Source: Mycolicibacterium peregrinum
GTDB taxonomy: Bacteria; Actinomycetota; Actinomycetes; Mycobacteriales; Mycobacteriaceae
Direction: 5' to 3'
Assembly: GCF_001665785.1 (NCBI RefSeq)
Contig: NZ_LZSO01000034.1
Location: forward strand, 62,001 to 126,000
Length of the DNA stretch: 64,000 nucleotides
In this document: piece by piece, positions 16,936-25,373 of the stretch
Numbering within the stretch: the first letter of the stretch is position 1
Layout: every line of letters begins with the position of its first letter
Notes under the pieces: model-generated
What the model saw: only the letters and a program-made list of their open reading frames with translations
What the model was told of the DNA's origin: nothing
Database searches by the model: none
Translations under genes and position numbers: made by a program

Positions 16936-17759
16936 CCCGCCCAGTGACAGAAGCGTCGTACTACACGCCCCGCGGCGGCCTGCCCCCGCAGACCGATCTG
17001 CTGACCGATCGCGCCATCGTCACCGAGGCCTACACGGTGATTCCGCGCGGCGTCCTCTCGGACATCGTCACCTCGGTGTTCCCGGAGTGGACCGATACGC
17101 GCGCGTGGATCATCAACCGTCCGGTCGCCGGTGGTGCGACGACGTATTACCAGGCGATCGTCGAGGTCAAGCCGGGCGGCGGGGCGCAGCGACCCGAGCC
17201 GCAACCCGAGGTGCAGAGCTTTCTGTTCGTCACGTCCGGTGCCCTCACTGTCGACGCGGCGGGCCAGACGCAGACACTCACCGAAGGCGGCTTCGCGTAC
17301 CTTCCGGCGGGCACCGACTGGTCGGCCCACAACAACGGCGACGCCGACGCGACGTTCGTGTGGATCCGTAAGCGGTATGAGGCCATCGAGGGGCACACGC
17401 CGTCGGTGAAGTTCGGCAACGAGCAGGACATCGAACCGTCGGCCATGCCGGGGACCGACGGCAAATGGCGCACGACACGCATGCTCGACCCGCAGGACCT
17501 CGCATACGACATGCACGTCAATGTCGTCACCTTTGAGCCGGGCGCGACCATTCCGTTCGCCGAGACCCACGTGATGGAACACGGTCTGCTGATGCTCGAA
17601 GGCAAGGCCGTCTATCACCTCAACGGAGACTGGGTCGAAGTTCAGGAAGGCGACTTCCTCTCGCTGCGCGCCTTCTGCCCGCAGGCCTGCTACGCGGGCG
17701 GGCCGTCGAACTTCCGCTACCTGCTGTACAAGGACGTCAACCGCCAGATCATGCTCTGA
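16932..17759 (+). CDS. allE: (S)-ureidoglycine aminohydrolase (bicupin)
   Basis: The 275-residue protein is a bicupin. The N-terminal cupin includes SFLFVTSGALTVDAAGQTQTLTEGGFAYLPAGTDWSAHN; the C-terminal cupin includes VVTFEPGATIPFAETHVMEHGLLMLEGKAVYHLNGDWVEVQEGDFLSLRAFCPQACYAGG, carrying the Mn-binding E-H-H set (ETHVMEHG). It ends YLLYKDVNRQIML, as AllE/YlbA proteins do. The enzyme releases ammonia from (S)-ureidoglycine to give (S)-ureidoglycolate. It is translationally coupled to the aldolase gene by a GTGA overlap and is followed by a strong hairpin at 17766-17798. Confidence 0.93.
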   Translation: MTRPVTEASYYTPRGGLPPQTDLLTDRAIVTEAYTVIPRGVLSDIVTSVFPEWTDTRAWIINRPVAGGATTYYQAIVEVKPGGGAQRPEPQPEVQSFLFVTSGALTVDAAGQTQTLTEGGFAYLPAGTDWSAHNNGDADATFVWIRKRYEAIEGHTPSVKFGNEQDIEPSAMPGTDGKWRTTRMLDPQDLAYDMHVNVVTFEPGATIPFAETHVMEHGLLMLEGKAVYHLNGDWVEVQEGDFLSLRAFCPQACYAGGPSNFRYLLYKDVNRQIML

Positions 17760-17765
17760 GACAAC

Positions 17766-17798
17766 GAGACCGGGCGCCGACATGGGGCGCCCGGTCTC
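17766..17798. terminator. Strong bidirectional hairpin after allE
   Basis: A perfect 13-bp GC-rich stem (GAGACCGGGCGCC, 17766-17778, and its complement 17786-17798) surrounds a 7-nt loop. It lies between the convergent allE and racemase genes. No long U-tract follows. Confidence 0.85.
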
Positions 17799-17814
17799 TA
17801 TGTATGTCGTTGGC

Positions 17815-18537
17815 CTACAACTGGAATGGCCAGCCGATGACCTTCTTCTCGCGGGGAGTTGCGTAGGTCCGCACCTTCGACGTGGACAGACCCATCCGAA
17901 CCAGCCCTTCGGCGATGGTGACTGCCGAGCGGACTCCGTCGACGATGGGGACGCCGGTTGCTGCCCTCACTTTTGCTTCGAGCTCGGCCATCCCGCCGCA
18001 GCCGAGACAGATCACTTCGGCGTGATCGTTCTCGACGGCCTCGCGCGACTGGCGGACGATCGCCTCGACCGCCCGATCCGGATCCGATTCGAGCTCCAGC
18101 ACACCGAGGCCTGACGCCCGCACCGACGCGCATCGCGCGTCCAGTCCCGCGAGCTTGAGACGGTCTTCGATCAGCGGGACGGTGCGGTCGAGCGTGGTGA
18201 CGACCGAGTACTTGTGCCCCAGATACATCGCTGTCGACGCGGCCGCCTCGGTGATGTCGACCACCGGGACGTCGAGCAACTCCTGCAGACCTTCCCGACC
18301 GTGCTCGCCGTAGCCGGCCTGAATCACCGCGTCGAACGGCTCGGGGTACGACGTGATCGCATCCATGACCGCGATGGCCGCTAGGTAGCTCTCGAAGTTT
18401 CCTTCGCACGAGTCGGCACCGAAACGCGGGGTGATGCCGATGATCTCGGTACCCGGCGACGCGACACCGCGCGCCGACTCGGCGATCGCATCGGTCATCG
18501 AGACCGTCGTGTTGACGTTGGCTACGAGGATTCTCAT
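17815..18537 (-). CDS. Asp/Glu/hydantoin racemase (allantoin racemase-like)
   Basis: The 240-residue protein begins ILVANVNTTVSMTDAI and shows both Cys-containing sites of the family: FGADSCEGNFESY near residues 40-52 and VICLGCGGMAELEAKV near 174-188, the second being the typical CxGCGGM motif. Related enzymes interconvert allantoin or hydantoin enantiomers by two-base Cys/Cys chemistry. In this cluster it could supply the (S)-allantoin enantiomer that allantoinase uses. It lies 12 bp downstream of the permease gene, in an operon with it. Confidence 0.9.
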   Translation of the reverse strand: MRILVANVNTTVSMTDAIAESARGVASPGTEIIGITPRFGADSCEGNFESYLAAIAVMDAITSYPEPFDAVIQAGYGEHGREGLQELLDVPVVDITEAAASTAMYLGHKYSVVTTLDRTVPLIEDRLKLAGLDARCASVRASGLGVLELESDPDRAVEAIVRQSREAVENDHAEVICLGCGGMAELEAKVRAATGVPIVDGVRSAVTIAEGLVRMGLSTSKVRTYATPREKKVIGWPFQL

Positions 18538-18549
18538 GGCGGTTCCTGT

Positions 18550-20055
18550 CTAGTGCGTGCTCGCCACGGCGATGGCTTCGCCGGAGACATCGTGGAATGG
18601 TCCTCGACGGTCTGCGACCGCCAGGTACACAATCGCGCCGAGTCCCGCGCCGATGAACCAGGAGAACTCCGAGACAACCCGGAACGCCGGAACGAACGCG
18701 AGCAGGAGTGCCATGACCGCCGTGATGACGAGGGCAACCACGGCACGCACGTTGATGCCCTTCGCGTAGTGGTATTCACCCTGTGCATCGGTCGAGAACA
18801 GGGCGGGAACGTTGATCTTGGAACGGCGCACCATCCAGTAGTCGGCCATGATGATGCCGAACAGCGGCCCGAGAATGGCGCCGAGGCCGCCGAGGAAGTA
18901 GTTGATGACGGCAGGGGAGTTGTACAGGTTCCACGGCAGGATCACCAGGCCGATGACAGCCGAGATGAGTGCTGCGCGACGGAAATTGAGGTGCTTCGGG
19001 AAGAGATTGTTGAGCGCATAGATCGGGGCGACGAAGTTCGCCATCAGGTTCACCGCGATGGTCAGGATCAGCAGCGCGAGTCCCGCGAGCACCAGCAGCA
19101 GGGTGTTCGGCACTTCCTTGACGATGTCGGCGGGTGATTCGATGATGCGTCCGTCGATGCGGAACTGGGCGCCCGCCAGCGTGATGACGATGCTGCCGAA
19201 CACCAGCATGTTGAGCGGTATGCCCCAGAAGTTGCCCTTCACGATGGCCCGCTTCGACGTCGCGTTACGGGTAAAGTCGCAGAAGTTGAGGACGAACGTG
19301 CCGTAGATCGCGACCCACAAGCTGGCGCCGCCGACGATCTTCAGCCACATGTCGAGGCCGGTCAGCGAGTCGGGCGTGGTCCACGCGATGGACCAGTCGG
19401 CGCTGCTGAGCATCCAGACCGCGAGCGCGACCATCGTGATCAGAATGACTGGGCCCGCGACCGCCTCGTACTTGCGGATCATCTCCATGCCGTAGCTGAC
19501 GATGATCACCTGGATCACCCACAACCCGAGGAACGAGATCCAGCCGAGCGTCGACAGCCCCAGGAAGCGGTTCGAGTCGAGGGTCTGCGCCGATGGTGCG
19601 AGCGCGACGATCAAGATGCGCAGCACCACAGATGCCAGGTAGGTCTGGATGCCGAACCATGCGATCGCGACCGCCCCACGGACGACGGCGGGGATCTGCG
19701 CGCCACGGGTGCCGAACGAGATGCGGCTCATCACCGGGAACGGGACGCCGGTCTTTTCCCCCATGAACCCGGACAGGCTGAGCAGCAGGAAGAGGAAGGC
19801 GCCGCCGAGTCCGAGCACCAGCAGGATCTGCCACCCACCGAGGCCGAGCGCGAACAAACCGATGGCGAACGAATAGTTCCCCAGGCTGTGTACGTCGTTC
19901 GCCCACAACGTGAAGATGTTGTACGCGCCCCACCGTCGGCCTTCGCGCTTGGTGGGAGCGAGATCGGCGTTGTACAACAACGGGCTCACGTCGGCGAACG
20001 GGGTTGCATCGGTACGACTGGAGTCGCCGATGAGCCCGGTGGACTCTGTGGTCAT
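18550..20055 (-). CDS. NCS1-family permease, probable allantoin/ureide importer
   Basis: The 501-residue protein has about 12 hydrophobic segments. NCS1 landmarks are WGAYNIFTLWANDVHSLGNYSFAIGL at the first helix, SRISFGTRGAQIPAVVRGAVAIAWFGIQTYL, FNFCDFTR-like VLNFCDFTRNATSKRAIVKGNFWGIPL, and ADYWMVRRSKINVPALF. These are the signature blocks of Mhp1/PucI/allantoin permeases, which import hydantoins or allantoin with Na+ or H+. Gene context makes allantoin the leading candidate. The start is set at ATG 20055; a GTG five codons earlier also fits. The operator palindrome at 20106-20120 lies 51 bp upstream. Confidence 0.9.
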   Translation of the reverse strand: MTTESTGLIGDSSRTDATPFADVSPLLYNADLAPTKREGRRWGAYNIFTLWANDVHSLGNYSFAIGLFALGLGGWQILLVLGLGGAFLFLLLSLSGFMGEKTGVPFPVMSRISFGTRGAQIPAVVRGAVAIAWFGIQTYLASVVLRILIVALAPSAQTLDSNRFLGLSTLGWISFLGLWVIQVIIVSYGMEMIRKYEAVAGPVILITMVALAVWMLSSADWSIAWTTPDSLTGLDMWLKIVGGASLWVAIYGTFVLNFCDFTRNATSKRAIVKGNFWGIPLNMLVFGSIVITLAGAQFRIDGRIIESPADIVKEVPNTLLLVLAGLALLILTIAVNLMANFVAPIYALNNLFPKHLNFRRAALISAVIGLVILPWNLYNSPAVINYFLGGLGAILGPLFGIIMADYWMVRRSKINVPALFSTDAQGEYHYAKGINVRAVVALVITAVMALLLAFVPAFRVVSEFSWFIGAGLGAIVYLAVADRRGPFHDVSGEAIAVASTH

Positions 20056-20105
20056 GGATAAGCCTGTCACGGTCAGTGCGACGACGCTCGACGCCGGCGC
20101 ATGTA

Positions 20106-20120
20106 TTCCATTATGTGGAA
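20106..20120. promoter_or_regulatory. IclR operator copy 3
   Basis: TTCCATTATGTGGAA matches the cluster consensus and lies 51 bp upstream of the permease start. A further half-site (TTCCAC) follows at about 20127-20132. Confidence 0.68.
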
Positions 20121-20236
20121 GTAATATTCCACGAATTTAGTAAGTAAGTCGCATCCAGGCACCCACTGTCAAGCTTTTGGCGCGATTGACTGTGTCAACG
20201 CTCACACTTACAGTTGCCCGAAGGGTGGAGTGTCAT

Positions 20237-20251
20237 TTCCACGATGAGGAA
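20237..20251. promoter_or_regulatory. IclR operator copy 4
   Basis: TTCCACGATGAGGAA lies 29 bp upstream of the allantoinase ATG and is the least symmetric of the four copies; both TTCC and GGAA arms are intact. Its position supports ATG 20280 rather than an upstream in-frame start as the real allantoinase start. Confidence 0.6.
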
Positions 20252-20279
20252 TTATGCTGCTAGCCATGGAGAGCTGCCG

Positions 20280-21647
20280 ATGACCGCCGACGCGCCCGAG
20301 ACGCTGAACCAGCCTGAATTCGACCTGGTGGTCCGCGGCGAACGCACGCTGACGACGGCGGGAATCGTCGCCCGCGAGATCGGTATCCGCGACGGTCGCG
20401 TCGTCGCGATCGAGCCGCTGGGAAGTGGCCTCACCGGCGCGGAGATCATCGAACTCACCGACGAGCAGGTCATGATCCCCGGCCTGGTCGATACGCACGT
20501 GCACGTCAACGAGCCGGGCCGCACCGAGTGGGAGGGATTCGACTCCGCTACCCGCGCCGCGGCGGCGGGCGGTGTGACCACGCTGATCGACATGCCGCTC
20601 AACTCGATTCCGCCGACGGTCAACGTCGAAGCCCTCAACGCCAAGCGTGCGGCGGCATCGGGCAAGACGCACATCGACGTCGGTTTCTGGGGCGGGGCGA
20701 TTCCCGGCAACACCGACGATCTGCGGGGTCTGCACGACGAAGGTGTGTTCGGCTTCAAATGCTTCCTGCTGCACTCCGGCGTCGACGAGTTCCCGCATCT
20801 CGACGCGGACGAGATGGAGAAGGACATGGCCGTGCTGGCCGACTTCGACTCCATGATGATCGTGCACGCCGAGGACTCCCGCGCCATCGACCATGCCCCC
20901 ACAGCCGAGGGGGACCGGTACGAGCGCTTTCTCGCGTCGCGACCGCGCGGCGCCGAGAACGTGGCGATCGCCGAGGTTATCGAGCGCGCTCGATGGACCG
21001 GTGCCCGCGCGCATATTCTGCACCTGTCGTCGTCAGACGCACTGCCAATGCTCGCGACCGCAAAACGTGACGGCGTCAAGATCTCTGTCGAGACGTGCCC
21101 GCACTACCTGACGCTGCTTGCCGAGGAGATCCCCAACGGCGCAACGGCATTCAAGTGCTGCCCGCCGATCCGGGAGGCGTCGAATCGGGAACTGCTGTGG
21201 CAGGGCCTTCTCGACGGCACGATCGACTGCATCGTCTCCGACCACTCGCCGTCGACGATCGACCTGAAGGACGTCGAGAACGGTGACTTCGGTGTTGCCT
21301 GGGGCGGTGTCGCGTCGCTGCAACTCGGCCTGTCGTTGATCTGGACCGAGGCCAAGCGTCGCGGCATCAAGCTCACGCAGGTGCTCGAGTGGATGGCGGC
21401 CAAACCCGCCGCGCTCGCCGGGCTGAGCAACAAGGGCAAGATCGCGCTGGGCTACGACGCCGACTTCGCGATCTTCGAGCCGGAGTCCGCGCAGGTCGTC
21501 GACGTGCACAAGCTGCACCACAAGAACCCCATCAGCCCGTACGACGGACGTGCACTCGCCGGTGTCGTGAGGGGTACCTGGTTGCGCGGCAAGAAGATTG
21601 ACTTCAAGACTGCACAGGGGCGGATGCTGCGTCGCGGCGGGGTGTAG
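20280..21647 (+). CDS. allB: Allantoinase
   Basis: The 455-residue amidohydrolase has the metal-binding DTHVHVNEPG (about 69-78), GGVTTLIDMPLNSIPPT, the carboxylated-lysine region FGFKCFLLHSGVDEFP, the later His ligands in VHAEDSRA and ILHLSSSDAL, and CIVSDHSPSTIDLK with the catalytic Asp. The pattern MPLNSIPPT plus FKCF and SDHSP is typical of allantoinase rather than dihydropyrimidinase. It opens the hydantoin ring of (S)-allantoin to give allantoate. ATG 20280 follows a GGAGAG site and lies just after the fourth operator. The gene is divergent from the permease/racemase pair. Confidence 0.93.
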   Translation: MTADAPETLNQPEFDLVVRGERTLTTAGIVAREIGIRDGRVVAIEPLGSGLTGAEIIELTDEQVMIPGLVDTHVHVNEPGRTEWEGFDSATRAAAAGGVTTLIDMPLNSIPPTVNVEALNAKRAAASGKTHIDVGFWGGAIPGNTDDLRGLHDEGVFGFKCFLLHSGVDEFPHLDADEMEKDMAVLADFDSMMIVHAEDSRAIDHAPTAEGDRYERFLASRPRGAENVAIAEVIERARWTGARAHILHLSSSDALPMLATAKRDGVKISVETCPHYLTLLAEEIPNGATAFKCCPPIREASNRELLWQGLLDGTIDCIVSDHSPSTIDLKDVENGDFGVAWGGVASLQLGLSLIWTEAKRRGIKLTQVLEWMAAKPAALAGLSNKGKIALGYDADFAIFEPESAQVVDVHKLHHKNPISPYDGRALAGVVRGTWLRGKKIDFKTAQGRMLRRGGV

Positions 21648-21685
21648 CGCAACGCGGCTCGAAGCCATATATGGGGCGCGTCTAG

Positions 21686-22879
21686 TTGGGACCTCGGGTA
21701 GCGTGGGGCACGACCTCGAGGAGCTTCGTCATCATCTCGCACCCCATCACCATCGAGTTGTTCCGTGGACTCGCGGAGCTCGAAGATACTGGCCGCGGCC
21801 AACTTCCACACCGCTTGCCGCGCACCGCACGTGCGCGATGCGACGACCCGCAACTGTTGAGCGCCGAAGCGCAGCCCTCGGGTGTGCGCATCGCGGTGCG
21901 CACGACCGCGACACTGGTCGAGCTCGATCTGCTGCGTTCGCGCGTTGTGCTGACCGGCGTGCCGCCGCGTGCCGACGGTGCCGTGGATCTGCTGGTCGAT
22001 GGTCGGCGGGTTCAGCATGCGTCGGTGTATGGCGGTGATCTGGTGCGCATCGACCCGGCAACGGGTGCGACGGAGATAGAGCAAGGCGAGGCGGCGACCC
22101 TTCGCTTCGACGGCCTTGCGCCACAGGACAAGACGGTCGAGCTCTGGCTGCCGCATTACGAGCGAGTCGAATTGATGGCCTTGCGGACGGATGCACCGAT
22201 CGCAGCCGCTCCGGCTGACCGACCCATCTGGGTGCACCAGGGCAGCTCGATCAGCCAGGGATCCAACGCCGCCACTCCCAGCACCACGTGGCCGGCGTTG
22301 GCGGCCGCTCATGCGAACTTCGACCTGGTGAATCTGGGCTTTTCGGGTAGCGCAATGCTGGATCCGTTCGTCGCCAGGGCGATTCGTGACCGCCCCGCCG
22401 ACCTGATCAGCGTGAAGATCGGTATCAACCTGGTGAATTCGGACCTGATGCGCCAACGCGCGTTCGGTCCCGCGGTGCACGGGTTCCTCGACACCATCCG
22501 TGACGGACATCCAACAACGCCAATCGTGGTCATCGGTCCACTGCACTGTCCGATTCACGAATCCACCCCAGGGCCGGGAAGTTTCGATGAGGAAGCGCTG
22601 TCGGCAGGAACGATTCGCTTTATCGCGCTGGGCGACCCGGCCGACGCGAAGGTTCCGAACCCGGGGCTACGGCGGCTCACCCTCCAGAGCATCCGCGAGC
22701 AGCTCACTGAGATCGTGGCGCAGCGCCAGACCGAGGATCCGCACCTGTCCTGTGTCGATGGTCTCGACCTGTACGGACCTCGCGACGAGGCGACCCATCC
22801 GCTACCCGACAATCTGCACCCGGACGCCGCTACCCATCGGCTCATCGCAGAACGGTTCGTCGCATTGGCATTGGGGTAG
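21686..22879 (+). CDS. SGNH/GDSL-family hydrolase
   Basis: The frame encodes up to 397 residues. Block I of the SGNH family appears as VHQGSSISQGSNAATPSTTWP (nucleophile Ser about 187), block II as VNLGFSGSAMLD (Gly), block III as SVKIGINLVNSD (Asn) and block V as HPLPDNLHPDAATH (Asp/His). An N-terminal beta-rich domain (VRIAVRTTATLVELDLL) precedes the catalytic part, as in two-domain bacterial GDSL enzymes that act on acylated sugars or lipids. The start is uncertain: TTG 21686 gives the full frame, TTG 21758 is closer to the first recognisable strand, and no in-frame ATG lies near. It follows allB in the same direction after 38 bp but has no obvious place in the ureide pathway. Confidence 0.82.
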   Translation: MGPRVAWGTTSRSFVIISHPITIELFRGLAELEDTGRGQLPHRLPRTARARCDDPQLLSAEAQPSGVRIAVRTTATLVELDLLRSRVVLTGVPPRADGAVDLLVDGRRVQHASVYGGDLVRIDPATGATEIEQGEAATLRFDGLAPQDKTVELWLPHYERVELMALRTDAPIAAAPADRPIWVHQGSSISQGSNAATPSTTWPALAAAHANFDLVNLGFSGSAMLDPFVARAIRDRPADLISVKIGINLVNSDLMRQRAFGPAVHGFLDTIRDGHPTTPIVVIGPLHCPIHESTPGPGSFDEEALSAGTIRFIALGDPADAKVPNPGLRRLTLQSIREQLTEIVAQRQTEDPHLSCVDGLDLYGPRDEATHPLPDNLHPDAATHRLIAERFVALALG

Positions 22880-23066
22880 ATGCGACACCGACCTCCTGGT
22901 AAAGCCCACATACTGACCAGTAGGCCTTTCGGGTGGCGAAACCGTTCCCGTGGTGCCGGGTGACCGCTGCTCGGCAGATACGCTGAGAACGCGCGGTGTC
23001 TGGCAACAGCGCGAACAGGATGGGGGAATGCAGCGAGGTGAGTCAGGCATTGCATAGAGGCTCGCA

Positions 23067-23870
23067 ATGGTAGCTGTTTCGGCGCTGGTGCTTTCGGGTA
23101 AGGGCGGAACAGCGAAAACGCTATGGCAGATGATGCTGGCGGGGGAGGCCTCGCGGGCCGGGATCTCCGCGTTGTTGGTCGACGCAGACCCAGAGCGAAA
23201 TCTGTCTAACCACTTCGGAGTGTCGCAGCATTCGACCGGCTTGGGTTCAGTGCTGGAGGATGCTGATATCAGTTTTTGGGGGAATCCCGACAAAGGTGCG
23301 AAGCGAATCGATGAGGAGATCATCGAAACTCGATGGCCCGGCATCGACTTGCTGCCTGCAGGTGCTTCCTTAGGCCGTGTTGCGGGCTTCGGCGCACCGG
23401 ACACCGGATTGTTGCGGGCCATCTTTGACGCTGCCGGCATCTTTGACCGCTATGAGGTTGTCCTGATCGACACCGGCGGCCGCACTGGGTCTCTGGAAGC
23501 CTTGGCAATGCATCTGGGTGATGTTGCGTACGCGCCGATCACTCCGACCCTTGACGCGGTCCGTAAAGCCCGCGAGGCCCGCGACAGAGTTGAGCGCATC
23601 CAACGAACCCATCCACTCAGGTGGTGTGGGGTGGTTCTGTCCGGTTTCGACCGTAGAAACGGCATCGACCAGTCGATCAGGGAACAAGTACAGACGGAAT
23701 TTGGCGACGAGGTCCGTGCTGAACTGCCACGGCGGGCCGTTATCAATGAGGCCTTTCAACTCGGAAACCGACTCGGTGACAGCTCCGACGCAACCGCGCA
23801 GAATCTCGCGCGAATCTTCCGAGATTTCCTGGAGCGCGACCTGCTGGGCCGAAAGACGAGCGACCGGTGA
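23067..23870 (+). CDS. Orphan ParA/MinD-like ATPase
   Basis: The 267-residue P-loop protein starts with a deviant Walker A box LSGKGGTAKT (Lys12 as signature lysine, Lys17 in the P-loop) and continues with ALLVDADPERNLSNHFG (Walker A') and YEVVLIDTGGRTGSLEA (Walker B-like). The second Gly of the classic KGGxGKT is Ala, a change also seen in other ParA proteins. No ParB, centromere-like repeat or partner gene is adjacent, so it may act in positioning of a protein cargo or be a plasmid relic. The upstream 187 bp shows nothing distinctive. A YaeQ gene converges on it 28 bp away. Confidence 0.85.
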   Translation: MVAVSALVLSGKGGTAKTLWQMMLAGEASRAGISALLVDADPERNLSNHFGVSQHSTGLGSVLEDADISFWGNPDKGAKRIDEEIIETRWPGIDLLPAGASLGRVAGFGAPDTGLLRAIFDAAGIFDRYEVVLIDTGGRTGSLEALAMHLGDVAYAPITPTLDAVRKAREARDRVERIQRTHPLRWCGVVLSGFDRRNGIDQSIREQVQTEFGDEVRAELPRRAVINEAFQLGNRLGDSSDATAQNLARIFRDFLERDLLGRKTSDR

Positions 23871-23898
23871 TTCCAGCGAAATATGGTGGGTCAGGCGT

Positions 23899-24450
23899 TC
23901 ACTGCAATGGCTCGGGCGTGAAGGTGACGTCGACTCCGCCCACGGTCAGCGTCACCTGACCTTCGATCACCATCACCTGCGCCGAGATCCGTCGATCGAC
24001 AGTCTGGGCCAGTTGCTGCACCGGTGCGTGCGGAATCTGCACCACCGACAGGTTCGCCAGCCCCGCCACTTTGGGGCCGACGGTGCGCCACCAGGTGGCC
24101 ACGCCGGCGGCAAACGGGAACAGCAGCACCTGGTCGGCCTGGCTGGCCGCCTTGCCCAACACGCGTTCGTCGGGCTGGCCGACGTTGATCCACTCCAGGA
24201 TCCGACCGGTGTAGTCGGCGAGCCGCAAGTCCGGTACGCCAGGAGTGGACAGACCCGCCCCGAACGCCAGCTCACCGTCGACGTCACTGAGTCGGTGTGC
24301 GCGCAGGCCGAACGCCAACAACCGCACCACCATCCGTTCGTCGGTCTCGCTGGGATGACGGGCCACGGTCAGCGTGTGATCGGCGTAGTAACCGTGATCG
24401 ACATCGGAGACGCCAAGTTCGACTTTGAACACTGTTGCAGAAACGGCCAC
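23899..24450 (-). CDS. YaeQ-family protein
   Basis: The 183-residue protein reads through the YaeQ signature: SATVFKVELGVSDVDHGYYADHTLTVARHPSETDERMVVRLLAFGLRAH at the start, then DGELAFGAGLSTPGVPDLRLADYTGRILEWINVGQPDERVLGKAAS in the middle. YaeQ proteins adopt a PD-(D/E)xK-like nuclease fold, but no enzymatic role is established; the E. coli protein was linked to RfaH-related haemolysin expression. The Asp/Glu-rich region DYTGRILEWINVG fits the degenerate nuclease core. The length is normal for the family, and the start is supported by the conserved N-terminal strand. Confidence 0.9.
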   Translation of the reverse strand: MAVSATVFKVELGVSDVDHGYYADHTLTVARHPSETDERMVVRLLAFGLRAHRLSDVDGELAFGAGLSTPGVPDLRLADYTGRILEWINVGQPDERVLGKAASQADQVLLFPFAAGVATWWRTVGPKVAGLANLSVVQIPHAPVQQLAQTVDRRISAQVMVIEGQVTLTVGGVDVTFTPEPLQ

Positions 24451-24774
24451 ACCACAGTGTCCACCCTGGTGGTCATCCCCGGGCAGTCGCGCCGCTTCGA
24501 GCGGTCAAAACACGCCCTGATCGTGGACGGGCCGTCAGTACCGTTTGCCATGTGAGTGGGGGCTTTCGCATCACAACGGGGGAGCGCGAGTTGAGAGTGC
24601 ACAGGTCAGGCCGTTGGATCAGTCCCAGGTGAACCCGATCTCATCGTTGCTCCTCCGCTGGAAACTGGTGCGCGGCAGGTTCTTCAGAAGCGCCTAGGCT
24701 GTGAGGGCGGACGCCGGCCACGATTCGCTGGGGAGGAAGGCCCGACATGATCTTGCGCGAATACAGAGATCACT

Positions 24775-24999
24775 TTGCAAACTGAGACGACGGAGTACCG
24801 GCGGGCGGGAATGCCCGACATGGGCGTCGGAGTACTCACTGTCTCGTTGCACTCCGAGGACCGGACCGATCGGGGTTGCCAGCGCGCCCTCGCCGCCCGC
24901 TACAACGTAGGTGTCGATGTCCTGACTTGCGAATCCGGTGGCAGCACTCGGGAGGCGCTGCTTCAGAAGACCGTCGATCGCGTACCTCGTGGGCGATAG
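24775..24999 (+). pseudogene. C-terminal fragment of a PknH-type sensor lipoprotein
   Basis: In this frame the stretch GVLTVSLHSEDRTDRGCQRALAARYNVGVDVLTC and a following helix align with the C-terminus of the intact lipoprotein 1 kb downstream (GILTITRVEEESTRGWSCQRALTAENNVVVDVSAC): same Cys positions, same CQRAL block. The signal peptide and the N-terminal two thirds are missing, so this is the tail of a decayed paralogue left by duplication and deletion. The stop at 24997-24999 falls at the expected place. The rest of 24451-24774 holds nothing recognisable. Confidence 0.7.
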
Positions 25000-25012
25000 C
25001 GAGGATTCAGTG

Positions 25013-25360
25013 ATGGACGAGCAGGACGAGGCGGTGCGACGTGTTGCGTGGTGGATCGCTGACGGCGCACTGTGGATCAGCATCAGCTTTTCAGTCATGG
25101 CGCACCTCTGCCAACGCTTCGCCGACAGTCACCGGCGGGTGCGCAATGAATATGGCCGTCTCGAAATGCCCTCTATCGCAGATCCATTCGCCATGCACGT
25201 CGGACAAGGTTTCGGGTACGTCGGGCTCGGCTGGATCGTCGTGAGCGTCGTCTTGGCGATCATGTGCCGGGTTCGATACGGGATAGCCAAGGAGACAACC
25301 ATCTACCTGGTGCTGCTGGCACTCGCGATCGGGGCCATCACGTCGTTGCGTGAACTGTGA
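25013..25360 (+). CDS. Small membrane protein with three membrane segments
   Basis: The 115-residue protein starts MDEQDEAVRRV and has hydrophobic segments WWIADGALWISISFSVMAHL, GQGFGYVGLGWIVVSVVLAIMC and ETTIYLVLLALAIGAIT, with charged loops between. No family is recognised. It begins 13 bp after the lipoprotein fragment and ends 13 bp before the intact sensor lipoprotein, on the same strand, so it likely shares a transcript with the latter and could be its membrane partner (inference). ATG 25013 is chosen because the frame upstream overlaps the fragment and has no ribosome site. Confidence 0.65.
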   Translation: MDEQDEAVRRVAWWIADGALWISISFSVMAHLCQRFADSHRRVRNEYGRLEMPSIADPFAMHVGQGFGYVGLGWIVVSVVLAIMCRVRYGIAKETTIYLVLLALAIGAITSLREL

Positions 25361-25373
25361 AGTGAGGGAGGGG

